DNA of 10,272 bases from assembly GCA_023253575.1 (NCBI GenBank), contig JALRGB010000105.1, positions 1 through 10,272 on the forward strand, written 5' to 3'. The notes under the pieces are model-generated. The model saw only the letters and a list, made by a program, of their open reading frames with translations, was not told the DNA's origin and did no database searches. The position numbers were made by a program, and so were the translations under genes. Below are positions 1-7,146 of the stretch, one piece after another. Source of the stretch: Verrucomicrobiales bacterium (GTDB lineage: Bacteria > Verrucomicrobiota > Verrucomicrobiia > Verrucomicrobiales > V1-33). The stretch's first letter is position 1, and every line of letters starts with the position of its first letter.

Positions 1-815
1 TCGCCGCCTGCGCGCTGACCGCCGCCGTGCCGGTCACGTGGCAAGCCCACCACATCCAGTCGCTGGAACGCGAGAATCGCGCCCTCCAGTCACAATCCGT
101 CACCGGCCGCGGCCAGCCTCCCGCCACCACCCCACCACCACCGCTGGCGACCATGGCATCCACGCCATCGACCGCCCATCCACCGACGACTCGCCCGGAA
201 ACGACCACCGTATCGAACCCGTACGCCGAGCGCCGCGGGAAATGGGACGAATGGCGCGAATTGCAACGCCAGCAGCAACGCGAGTCCCGCCTGGCCGCCA
301 TCCACGAACGACTTGGGCTCGATGATACTCAACTCGCCGTCATCGCCGAAGCCACTGCCCGAGCCGAAGCCGCCGCCCGCCTCGCCCACGAAACAGCCCG
401 CACCACCAATTCCCCGCTCGACCCCGCCGTCACCGCCACCGCCATCGCCCAACGCGACGCCACCATCGCCGCCGCCCTCGGCCCCGACGCGTGGCCGGAA
501 TATCAAGCGTTCGTCCGCGAAGAAGAAGCTGGCCGCCGGGAAATTTTCGCTAATCGCCTGCTCGCCGACCTGCAAACTACCTTGCACCTCAGCGATGCCC
601 AAAAAGACACCCTCTTCGCTCACTTCGCCACCGAAACGACCGCGTCAGAAATCGATTCCTGGCGCACGCCCATCGAATCCATGGACCCGGCCCAAACCGA
701 AAAACTCGCCGATGTCTTGAGCGAAGAACAATTTAAACTCTGGCGCCAGCGCGCTGAAATTTGGTCGCAATTATTTCGTCCCAACCCCGACACCGCCCCC
801 CGTGCTGCCCGCTGA
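1..815 (+). CDS. Membrane-anchored helical protein of unknown function, 5' end outside window
   Basis: The reading frame is open from base 3 to the TGA at 813-815, giving 270 visible residues. The first visible residues (AACALTAAVPV) look like the end of a transmembrane segment or signal anchor, so the true start probably lies upstream; a GTG at 27 is possible but would cut that segment. Next come a short coiled-coil-like stretch (SLERENRALQSQ), a Pro/Thr/Ser-rich linker of roughly 50 residues, and an Ala/Glu/Arg-rich helical region. That region repeats patterns such as LGLDDTQL, LHLSDAQK and VLSEEQFKLW. These loosely recall the LTxxQ signature of Spy/CpxP-like periplasmic proteins, and single-pass anchored proteins of this style are common in Verrucomicrobiota; both comparisons are inference. 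No catalytic motif is visible. The next gene follows after 62 bp on the same strand. Confidence 0.72.
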   Translation, partial: AACALTAAVPVTWQAHHIQSLERENRALQSQSVTGRGQPPATTPPPPLATMASTPSTAHPPTTRPETTTVSNPYAERRGKWDEWRELQRQQQRESRLAAIHERLGLDDTQLAVIAEATARAEAAARLAHETARTTNSPLDPAVTATAIAQRDATIAAALGPDAWPEYQAFVREEEAGRREIFANRLLADLQTTLHLSDAQKDTLFAHFATETTASEIDSWRTPIESMDPAQTEKLADVLSEEQFKLWRQRAEIWSQLFRPNPDTAPRAAR

Positions 816-877
816 GGCGCCCCGGCCCTCACATTCCCTCTTGCCATGCCCCTGCATCCGCCTGTTTCCTCCTGCCC

Positions 878-1192
878 ATGATCGATTCCGTCATTCGCAA
901 AGCCCTCGAAACCCGGATTGCCGCCCATGGCCTTGGTTGGCTCAAACTCCGCCACTTCGAACTCCGCTCCGCTGAGAAAAAAATCATGCTGGAAATCGAT
1001 CTCGAAGGCGAACCCACCCCCGTGACCGTCCACGCCACCTACCGCCTAGACGTTGACACTGTCGTCATCGAATCCATAGACACCTCAAAAAAATGGATGA
1101 CCGAAGTCGCCCACCTCGCCCTCGCTAAACACGGCGGCCACGTCGCCCTGCCCGGCGGCCTCATCGGCACCATGGCCCGCGCCATCCTGTAG
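878..1192 (+). CDS. Small conserved-looking protein of unknown function (104 aa)
   Basis: I chose the ATG at 878, which gives a 104-residue protein starting MIDSVIRKALETRI. The frame is open further upstream, but that part reads as low-complexity Pro/Arg/Cys sequence. No Shine-Dalgarno site precedes the ATG. The protein has an amphipathic N-terminal helix, then alternating polar and hydrophobic residues that suggest beta strands (KKIMLEIDLEGEPTPVTVHATYRL), and a hydrophobic C-terminal segment (ALPGGLIGTMARAIL). This is reminiscent of small lipid-binding folds such as DUF2993-type proteins, but the resemblance is weak. There is no signal peptide and no catalytic signature. It ends 11 bp from the 3' end of the convergent tmRNA gene. 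Confidence 0.65.
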   Translation: MIDSVIRKALETRIAAHGLGWLKLRHFELRSAEKKIMLEIDLEGEPTPVTVHATYRLDVDTVVIESIDTSKKWMTEVAHLALAKHGGHVALPGGLIGTMARAIL

Positions 1193-1203
1193 CTAGCCTA
1201 AAT

Positions 1204-1554
1204 TGGTGGAGGCGAGGGGAGTTGAACCCCTGTCCTGATGCGCATAGGCGCCGGTTTCTACATGCGTAGCCGTCTGATTGGTCTTAAACCTCCGACGGGC
1301 AGCGGCACCCTTCGTCGATCCGATTGACCTGTGAATCTGACCAACGATGGCGGTCACCCCCATCGTCAGCTAGCCTGTAAGGTGCACTCCCCAAACGCAC
1401 AGACTTAGTCTGGGGAATGTCGCGGAACTAGGCCGCGAGAGCCATTTGATTATTGGCAGTTATGTTTTTTTGATTCGATTATTAACGAGGCCAACGAATC
1501 ATCCTCGGCATGCGGCCAGCACTTCAGCTCAACAGTCGAAACCAAAACGCCCCC
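1204..1554 (-). ncRNA. ssrA: Transfer-messenger RNA (tmRNA)
   Basis: tmRNA with SmpB rescues ribosomes stalled on broken mRNA and tags the unfinished peptide for proteolysis. On the minus strand the RNA starts GGGGGCGUUUUGGUUUCGA, the usual tmRNA 5' end, and finishes with a T arm (AGGGG-UUCAACU-CCCCU) and an encoded CCA at 1206-1204. The first seven bases (1554-1548, GGGGGCG) pair with CGCCUCC next to the terminal ACCA, with one G.U, forming the acceptor stem. The mRNA-like part encodes a tag ending ALAA. A strong hairpin (CGAUGG with CCAUCG, 1365-1345) sits where pseudoknots are expected. The gene is 351 nt, a normal one-piece size, with no sign of the permuted two-piece form. I see no convincing promoter hexamers upstream and no clear intrinsic terminator downstream. 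Confidence 0.96.
1428..1457 (-). other. tmRNA tag-peptide reading frame (predicted ANNQMALAA)
   Basis: Reading the tmRNA strand from the GCC at 1457-1455 gives Ala-Asn-Asn-Gln-Met-Ala-Leu-Ala-Ala followed by a TAG stop at 1430-1428. The C-terminal ALAA is the usual degron recognised by ClpXP-type proteases. The resume codon is inferred: GCC is a typical Ala resume codon and is preceded by AUAACU, with A at -4 as in E. coli. Another resume point a few codons upstream cannot be excluded, so the stop and ALAA end are more certain than the first residue. Confidence 0.75.
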
Positions 1555-1586
1555 GAAATGTGATGTAAATGGAGTATCCATGGGAT

Positions 1587-1607
1587 CCGCGGTGGCGCAA
1601 GCCGCGG
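1587..1607 (-). repeat. Inverted/direct GC repeat between the HTTM gene and ssrA
   Basis: CCGCGG occurs at 1587-1592 and again at 1602-1607, separated by nine bases. Because CCGCGG is its own complement, the pair can form a 6-bp hairpin on either strand; with the following TG it is also a direct repeat of CCGCGGTG. It lies between the stop of the membrane protein gene (1651) and the 5' end of tmRNA (1554). It could be a weak processing or termination structure for the hrpA-side transcript, or part of the ssrA upstream region. No T-run follows on the minus strand, so it is not a canonical intrinsic terminator. Confidence 0.4.
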
Positions 1608-1650
1608 TGTCAGAATTTCTGCAGGGCGGCCCCCGTGACGCGGCGAGCCG

Positions 1651-2655
1651 TCAGCCTCGCGTGACCGGCGGCGCTTCTAACGGCCCGCGGGTGGGGGGCT
1701 GGGACGGGTGGGCGGCGGCCTCTTGATGGTCAGCGAAGCGGCGGATGATCCACGCAATCCAGAACGGCGCGTTGACGAGAAAGATGAGTGAAGCGTAGAC
1801 ATTGAAGTCGAAGTACAGGCGCATGAGCGATGCGATGGCGATGTGCATGACGGTAATACTGACGCCGAGCACGAGGGCCCATCCGCGATTGGCGAGGACA
1901 AGGAAACAGAGGGCTTCGAGGAGCAAACCAGAACCGAGGAGCAGTCGGGTTTGGTGTGGATGATCGATCATCCAGCGAGCGGCGGGCACCTCGGCGTCGC
2001 GGCTGACGGTGGAGGTTTCGGGTTTGGAGTAGAACTCTTGGCGGTGAGTTTTGACCAATTGCACCGACATATTGGGAAGGTTTTGGATCCAGCGGAAGTT
2101 GGAGACGTCGAGTTTGGAGACGACGGACGTCATGTAGACGCCGGCGATGACGACTTGGCTGTAATAGATCAGGTAAGAATCGCGGGTGCGCCCGGCGCGC
2201 AGCGGAAAAGGACGACCTTTGATCCAGCGGTGGGCCGCGAAAAACACGACCACGGCGGCTTGCGCGAGGAGAATTAAACTGATGATTTGATTCCCGTGGG
2301 ATTTATACCCTTGGGAATTAAAAAACGCGAACACGCTGCAATGAATGAGCGTCAGCAGTGGCAGCACGACCGCCAGTCCTTGCGCAAAAATATACGGCAC
2401 ACACAAAACAGCAAAGATTCCGGTCACCCACGGCATGACCCCAGGCTTCGATAAAAACGTCAAATCCACAAAATGAGCGAGCCCCGTCGGCACGTCCTGC
2501 GAATCAAATTGAAACCGCAACCCCCACATCATCGTCAACGCCATGAGCGCAAAGGCAAGGCGCGCTAAAAACCCCTCAGGTCCAGGCGCAGGAAGCGGAC
2601 GCCAGACCGGACGAAAAACCGACCACAGCGCCTCTTTAAAAGTAAAATGTGTCAT
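1651..2655 (-). CDS. HTTM-like multi-pass membrane protein (334 aa)
   Basis: This is an integral membrane protein with about eight hydrophobic segments, roughly at residues 29-46, 73-91, 93-112, 122-141, 162-181, 237-255, 260-279 and 287-304. The central pattern (YYSQVVIAGVYMTSVVSKLD, then a Trp) and the later HIAIASLMRLYFDFNVYASL match my memory of HTTM-type proteins, the family that includes vitamin K-dependent gamma-carboxylase-like proteins and SdpB. No enzymatic activity can be assigned from sequence alone. The loop at residues 185-235 is polar, and the C-terminal tail is Pro-rich and probably disordered. The ATG at 2655 lies 14 bp after the stop of the small upstream membrane gene, so the two are almost certainly co-transcribed, possibly with hrpA. 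An overlapping + strand frame here is antisense noise. Confidence 0.85.
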   Translation of the reverse strand: MTHFTFKEALWSVFRPVWRPLPAPGPEGFLARLAFALMALTMMWGLRFQFDSQDVPTGLAHFVDLTFLSKPGVMPWVTGIFAVLCVPYIFAQGLAVVLPLLTLIHCSVFAFFNSQGYKSHGNQIISLILLAQAAVVVFFAAHRWIKGRPFPLRAGRTRDSYLIYYSQVVIAGVYMTSVVSKLDVSNFRWIQNLPNMSVQLVKTHRQEFYSKPETSTVSRDAEVPAARWMIDHPHQTRLLLGSGLLLEALCFLVLANRGWALVLGVSITVMHIAIASLMRLYFDFNVYASLIFLVNAPFWIAWIIRRFADHQEAAAHPSQPPTRGPLEAPPVTRG

Positions 2656-2669
2656 GCGTGAAAAAAACC

Positions 2670-3167
2670 TCAGCCTTCAGCGACGAAGTGCGTGCGCTCC
2701 GTGAGGCGGCCATCGGGCTGCAGCTCGATGATGACGCGATGGAGTCGGGTGGGTTGCGGCAGTGGTCGCTGTCGATTTTCCGACCATCGGCGGGCTTTGG
2801 CGAGAACTTCCGCCCCGACTTTGGATTCGATTTCCGGCGGCGCGTTGCGTTTGACCGCGCTTTGGCGCAACCCAAAGTCTTTCATGGTATTATTAAAGAC
2901 TTTATTCAATTTTGCCGAGCTCATGCCAACGTGTGTCTGGATGCCGATCGGTTGGTTTTGGGCATCGGTCAGGTAGATATAATCATCCCAGTCCGATGGA
3001 TTCGAGTACATGGGAAAATTGGAGAAGGGATAGCCTTTTTCGCCCAATTGCTGAGTGATGATGATGAAGAGCGGCACGGCCATGAGTGGGTGCAGCAGAA
3101 GACGTCGCCAGCGCGGCGCGGGCGGCGGAGCGGTGGGCGGGGTGGTGACGGCGACGGGCAAATCCAT
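2670..3167 (-). CDS. Small single-pass membrane protein, probable partner of the HTTM-like protein (165 aa)
   Basis: The protein has a Pro-rich cytoplasmic-looking N terminus ending in RWRR, one transmembrane helix (about residues 23-40, LLLHPLMAVPLFIIITQQ), and a polar domain of about 125 residues. Just after the helix is YPFSNFPMYSNPSDWDDY. The FPMYS piece resembles the W/F-P-M-F/Y-S motif I associate with small proteins encoded next to HTTM genes, such as SdpA-like and DUF5819 proteins; this comes from memory and is moderately certain. The N-terminal Arg cluster before the helix suggests the polar domain faces outside. The gene lies 46 bp after the hrpA stop and 14 bp before the HTTM-like gene, so they probably form one transcript. 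The function is unknown; a membrane complex with the HTTM-like protein is the simplest reading. No good Shine-Dalgarno site precedes the ATG. Confidence 0.8.
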   Translation of the reverse strand: MDLPVAVTTPPTAPPPAPRWRRLLLHPLMAVPLFIIITQQLGEKGYPFSNFPMYSNPSDWDDYIYLTDAQNQPIGIQTHVGMSSAKLNKVFNNTMKDFGLRQSAVKRNAPPEIESKVGAEVLAKARRWSENRQRPLPQPTRLHRVIIELQPDGRLTERTHFVAEG

Positions 3168-3213
3168 GAACTTTTATCATAACGATGATTTCGCCTGCGG
3201 ATAGCGGATCGTT

Positions 3214-6200
3214 TTAGGGACGGGCCGAGGGAGAGGAAGCCGGTTCCATGAGGGCATCCAGTCGTTTGGGAGACACGGGCACAGCGGTCCCCAACTCTTG
3301 AGCGAAGATGGAGACGCGATATTCCTCAAGCAACCAGCGAAAATCGTCCCATTTGTCGAGAGCCACTGATTTCTCCCAATGAGCATACGGCTGGAGCAGA
3401 CGCGCTTTTTCCGCATCCCGGGCCGGCTGATGAGCGGCTCGTTCGGCGCGGACGAGAATCGCCTTGAGATACCGGACGAGGTGGCGCAACTGACGATGGG
3501 GCGTGTGGGCGAGGAAATCTGGCGGCACAAGGCGGGCCGCATCCTGATCCATGCCGCTGTACCGCCGCGGCGAGTGAAGGATTGAGTCGCGCAAGGCGAG
3601 CGTTGCTTTGACCGCTTCGCGCACGGTGTGGACCATGGTTGGCAATTCCCGGCGAGCCGACTCAATCATGTGCTGGAAACGAGCCGCCGTCAGCGGGCTG
3701 GGTGGATCAAGACGGAGCAGATGGCGCTGAATGTGTTCCTCGGCGCTCGCTTGGAGCACGCCAGACGACCAGGCCACCGGTCCGGTGGGAGCGGTCAATT
3801 TGGCCCCGACAGCCGAGAGGGCGTCCTGCAAGTTGACCGGCTTTTTTTGCGGGGCCGTCGGCAGGTTCAGGCTGCGTAATTCTTTACGGAGCCAGGCCAT
3901 CTCCCGGCCAAGCACTAATTCGGCCAAACGGCGCACCCCGGCGGGGATGGCCGCGGCAGCCTCAGCCGGAGTGCGAAACAATTGGAGATCGACCTCCCCA
4001 TCGCGAACGACCAGCGCCGGGAAAGCGCGAACCACCACCCCGCCCACCTCTTCGACAATCATCGACTCAGGCACATCGCCAAAACTCCACGACTTCACAT
4101 CAGGCTGCTCCCACTGCCCGGCCAGCCGGTCCCACGCCTGACTGCGCACGTCTCGCCGCGCCACCTCGGCCCGAATCACGGCCAGATCACGGGTAATAGC
4201 AATCGGTTGATTATCATGGTCCACGACCGCCATCCGTGGCTGCAAATGCGCCGGCAAACTGCCCGCCGGCCAGTCCTCTGCCCGGACCCGCACCTTGAAC
4301 TCACGAGAAATAAAGCCCGCCAGCTCGTCCAAAAAATCATCGCGAACCGGCCGAAAATGAGCCGTGATCGCTTTGATTTTCTCCTCCATCGGCTGCAGCG
4401 CGCGACGGTGGACTTTGGGCAACGCGCGCAACAACACTCCCGCCAATTCCTCACGAAATCCGGGAACAATCCACTGCAACTGGCCGCTAGTCAGCACCCC
4501 AGCCACCGCCAACGGCACCTCCACCGTGACCCCGTCTTCCTCACTGCCAGGATTAAACGTGTAATTCAATGGAAGCACCGCCTGCCCCAACTCAATCCGG
4601 TCAGGAAACTGGGCCAACGCCTCCATATCGGCCGCCGGACCGGCAAGATCCGACTCGGCCGCACACAGAAACGACGGCTCGACCGCATGGCGCGCCCGCA
4701 CCTGCTTGTTCAGGTCGTGCACCGAACTGACGCCCGCAATCCGCGTGCGATAAAACTCAAACAACGCCTCCTCCACATCCCACAGACGATTGCTGCGCGA
4801 CCGCCCCAGCGCCGCCTTTAATCGCGCCACCAGCCGGAGGTTCTCCTCGACAAATCGATGATTCACTCCGTCTACCAGCTCCATCAAGGCGCTGCGAATA
4901 AACATTTCCGTAGCAGCCACCGGATTGACGCGGCCGTAATCGACCTGCCCGCGGCGAATCTCCAGTCCATGCACGAGCACACGTTCGGTGACGAGGACGC
5001 GCCCGCTTTTTTCCTCCCAGCGAGGGTCGCCAAACCGGTGTTCACAGAGCTGCGGAGCGATGCGCTCGATCCATCGAGGATCAATGCGGGCCACGGTGCG
5101 GGCAAACAACTGCGAGGTCTGGACGATTTCACCGGCCATGATCCACGCTGGCTGCGAGGTTTTGGTCGTGGGCGGAGTGGCTTGTCGCCGGACCGGGCGT
5201 TCGTACACGTGGGATCCGGGAAAGAGGGTCACCAGTCGATCCCCCGAAGCCTTGTATGTGTTGCGGCTGTCGCGCACGCCAATGTGCCCAAGCAGGCCGG
5301 CGAGAATGCTCCGATGAATGGCGTCCTCATTCACTTCCCGCGTCAGCGGAGCCACCCGCGCCTCGTCATCGCCAGACATGGCGTCGCACAACTGGCGGTG
5401 CAGATCACGCCACTCGGTCATGCGCAGGAACGAAAGGAAATTATTACGGCAGAATTTCCGCAGCGCATTGCGTCCCCCTCCCCCACCCTCACCCGCCGGC
5501 ATGGCACGCCAGATCCGCAGCAGGCCGATGAAATCCGAGTGGGCCACAGCAAAAGCGCGGTGGCACTGATCGGCCTTCTCCCGAGCTCCCTCGGGCCTCT
5601 CCCGCGGGTCCGGCACACTGAGGCCGGCAGCAATCACCAAGACTTCCGGCAACGTCCCCTCTTCCTGCGCCTGCAACAGCATGCGCCCAAGCAGCGGATC
5701 CACCGGCAGCCGCGCCAACTCGCGTCCCAGCGGCGTCAATTCCCGTACATCATCCACCGCCCCCAGTTCATGCAGCAACGCATAGCCGCCATGAATGGCC
5801 GCCGGCGCCGGAGGATTCAAAAATGGAAATGTCGCCATGTCCCCGAGTCGAAACGCCTTCATCCGGAGAATGACCTCCGCCAAATTCGCCCGCTGAATCT
5901 CCGGCTGAGTAAAGGCCGGACGCTTGGCAAAATCCTCTTCGCTAAACAAGCGAATACATACCCCTTCACGCACCCGGCCGGCCCGACCCGCCCGCTGATT
6001 CGCACTACTCTGAGAAACCGGCTCAACCGGTAGGCGCTTGGTCCGCGTCCGCGCCACATACCGACTCATCCGCACCAGCCCCGCATCAATCACGTACCGA
6101 ATCCGCGGCAGCGTCAGCGAGGTCTCCGCAATATTGGTCGCCAAAATAATACGGCGCTTCGATCCCGGCGAAAAGACCCTCTGCTGCTCGCTGCCAGCCA

Positions 6201-7002
6201 TCCGACCAAATAACGACAGCACTTCATAACCACTGCCCAAGGTGCCTTCTAAAATATCGCGCGCATCGCGAATGTCCCGCTCCGTCGGCAAAAACACAAG
6301 TAGATCACCGTCGCCCGACTCCATCAACACCTCCTCAACCGCCCGCACCGCCGCCTCAATAAATCCAATGTCATCATCATGCTCCCCAGAAAATGACTCG
6401 ACCGGTGCATAACGAATCTCCACCGGAAAGACCCGCCCCGACACTTCAATCACCGGCGCCCCACCAAACGCCTCAGAAAACGCCTGCGTGTCAATCGTCG
6501 CCGAAGTGATGATCAACTTCAAATCCCGGCGCCGGGCCAACAGCCCTTTTAAATACCCCAGCAAAAAATCGATGTTCAGTGAGCGTTCATGCGCTTCGTC
6601 AAGAATGATGGCCGAATACCGCCGCAACAACGGATCACTTTGAATCTCAGCGAGCAAAATACCGTCCGTCATGAACTTCAAGACCGTGTCGCGCCCAGTG
6701 TCGTCGTTAAATCGCATTTTACAGCCCACCTCGCGCCCCCAAGTGACCGCCAGTTCCTCCGCCACCCGCTTCGAAATACTCATGGCCGCCACCCGCCGCG
6801 GCTGAGTGCACCCAATCACACCACGCTCGGCCAGCCCCGCCTCCAAACACATCTTGGGCAATTGCGTCGTCTTGCCCGATCCCGTCTCCCCCGCAATAAT
6901 CAACACTTGGTGCGCGCGCATCGCCGCCAAAATGTCGTCCCGGCGCTGCGACACCGGCAAATCAGCCGGATAACGAATCGTCTGCATGAAAAAATCGATC
7001 AT
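3214..7002 (-). CDS. hrpA: DEAH-box ATP-dependent RNA helicase HrpA
   Basis: HrpA is a cytoplasmic DEAH-box RNA helicase linked in E. coli to mRNA processing and resolution of stalled ribosomes. Starting at ATG 7002 (MIDFFMQTIRYP) the protein has 1262 residues, close to the 1300 of E. coli HrpA. Visible motifs are Walker A GETGSGKT (38-45), DEAH (135-138), SAT (167-169), TNIAETSLT (289-297) and QRAGRAGR (336-343). These are followed by a helicase-associated HA2 region (about 373-492), an OB-fold region (about 557-647) and the long C-terminal region typical of HrpA (DUF3418-like, about 670 to the end). A Gly-rich insert (AGEGGGGGRN) sits near 503-512. The frame is open to an ATG at 7056, but those 18 extra residues are hydrophobic and untypical; the ATG at 6987 (MQTIRYP) is another option. 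It is divergent from rpsO and upstream of two membrane-protein genes. Confidence 0.96.
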   Translation of the reverse strand: MIDFFMQTIRYPADLPVSQRRDDILAAMRAHQVLIIAGETGSGKTTQLPKMCLEAGLAERGVIGCTQPRRVAAMSISKRVAEELAVTWGREVGCKMRFNDDTGRDTVLKFMTDGILLAEIQSDPLLRRYSAIILDEAHERSLNIDFLLGYLKGLLARRRDLKLIITSATIDTQAFSEAFGGAPVIEVSGRVFPVEIRYAPVESFSGEHDDDIGFIEAAVRAVEEVLMESGDGDLLVFLPTERDIRDARDILEGTLGSGYEVLSLFGRMAGSEQQRVFSPGSKRRIILATNIAETSLTLPRIRYVIDAGLVRMSRYVARTRTKRLPVEPVSQSSANQRAGRAGRVREGVCIRLFSEEDFAKRPAFTQPEIQRANLAEVILRMKAFRLGDMATFPFLNPPAPAAIHGGYALLHELGAVDDVRELTPLGRELARLPVDPLLGRMLLQAQEEGTLPEVLVIAAGLSVPDPRERPEGAREKADQCHRAFAVAHSDFIGLLRIWRAMPAGEGGGGGRNALRKFCRNNFLSFLRMTEWRDLHRQLCDAMSGDDEARVAPLTREVNEDAIHRSILAGLLGHIGVRDSRNTYKASGDRLVTLFPGSHVYERPVRRQATPPTTKTSQPAWIMAGEIVQTSQLFARTVARIDPRWIERIAPQLCEHRFGDPRWEEKSGRVLVTERVLVHGLEIRRGQVDYGRVNPVAATEMFIRSALMELVDGVNHRFVEENLRLVARLKAALGRSRSNRLWDVEEALFEFYRTRIAGVSSVHDLNKQVRARHAVEPSFLCAAESDLAGPAADMEALAQFPDRIELGQAVLPLNYTFNPGSEEDGVTVEVPLAVAGVLTSGQLQWIVPGFREELAGVLLRALPKVHRRALQPMEEKIKAITAHFRPVRDDFLDELAGFISREFKVRVRAEDWPAGSLPAHLQPRMAVVDHDNQPIAITRDLAVIRAEVARRDVRSQAWDRLAGQWEQPDVKSWSFGDVPESMIVEEVGGVVVRAFPALVVRDGEVDLQLFRTPAEAAAAIPAGVRRLAELVLGREMAWLRKELRSLNLPTAPQKKPVNLQDALSAVGAKLTAPTGPVAWSSGVLQASAEEHIQRHLLRLDPPSPLTAARFQHMIESARRELPTMVHTVREAVKATLALRDSILHSPRRYSGMDQDAARLVPPDFLAHTPHRQLRHLVRYLKAILVRAERAAHQPARDAEKARLLQPYAHWEKSVALDKWDDFRWLLEEYRVSIFAQELGTAVPVSPKRLDALMEPASSPSARP

Positions 7003-7100
7003 ACCAAGACCCGTCCCGAAAACAAGCAGCAGCAAAGAAACCGGTTGCAGCCACACCAGTCAGCGCCAGTCTATTTCCTTTCCGCTTCCAGCCGGGAACA

Positions 7101-7119
7101 TCCGGTCAAGGTGACTGGA
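7101..7119 (+). promoter_or_regulatory. Hairpin in the rpsO leader, candidate S15 autoregulatory site
   Basis: TCCGGTCA (7101-7108) pairs with TGACTGGA (7112-7119) around an AGG loop, giving eight pairs with one wobble, G7104.U7116, directly beside G7105-C7115. The hairpin ends 27 nt before the rpsO ATG and just before the Shine-Dalgarno site. Ribosomal protein S15 is known to recognise adjacent G.U and G-C pairs in 16S rRNA helix 22 and represses its own mRNA in several bacteria through unrelated structures. Competing pairings exist: CCGG 7092-7095 with 7102-7105, and CTGG 7115-7118 with CCAG 7127-7130. On the minus strand the wobble becomes a C/A mismatch, so the structure fits a + strand RNA better. 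The regulatory role is inference. Confidence 0.45.
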
Positions 7120-7135
7120 GCCTGGGCCAGAAAGT

Positions 7136-7139
7136 GGAG
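7136..7139 (+). promoter_or_regulatory. Shine-Dalgarno site of rpsO
   Basis: GGAG sits 7 nt before the ATG at 7147 (AGTGGAGTAATACC-ATG). It fixes the rpsO start and is the clearest ribosome binding site in the window. Confidence 0.8.
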
Positions 7140-7146
7140 TAATACC

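Larger units (their letters stand above)
7003..7146. other. Divergent intergenic region between hrpA and rpsO
   Basis: These 144 bp separate two divergent starts and must carry the promoters for both, unless transcripts enter from outside. I see no convincing -35/-10 pair on either strand; a TTGCAG near 7043 with TCTATT 19 bp downstream is a weak candidate for rpsO. The rpsO-proximal half contains a stable hairpin, annotated separately. Confidence 0.45.

Noticed and set aside
90..623. A 177-codon minus-strand frame opposite the first gene
   Set aside because: The product is extremely Gly-rich low-complexity sequence, typical of an antisense reading of an Ala/Pro-rich gene.
1190..1203. TAGCTAGCCTA next to the tmRNA 3' end as a terminator or operator
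   Set aside because: The palindrome is only GCTAGC, the stem would be too short, and no T-run follows on either strand.
1843..3182. Two + strand frames (144 and 177 codons) opposite the membrane protein pair
   Set aside because: The minus-strand products have ordered transmembrane helices, sensible starts and 14-bp operon spacing; the + strand products are Gly/Asp/Arg-rich shadows.
3982..4821. A 279-codon + strand frame opposite hrpA
   Set aside because: Same reason: antisense to the C-terminal half of HrpA, with Arg/His/Pro/Gln-heavy composition and no recognisable domain.
4858..6033. A 391-codon + strand frame opposite hrpA
   Set aside because: It is fully antisense to an unmistakable helicase gene. 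Its product is rich in Arg, His, Pro and Gln, as expected for the shadow of GC-rich coding sequence.
7003..7056. An 18-residue N-terminal extension of HrpA from ATG 7056
   Set aside because: The extra residues (MWLQPVSLLLLVFGTGLG) look like a signal anchor, which makes no sense for a cytoplasmic helicase; the ATG at 7002 or 6987 fits the family better.
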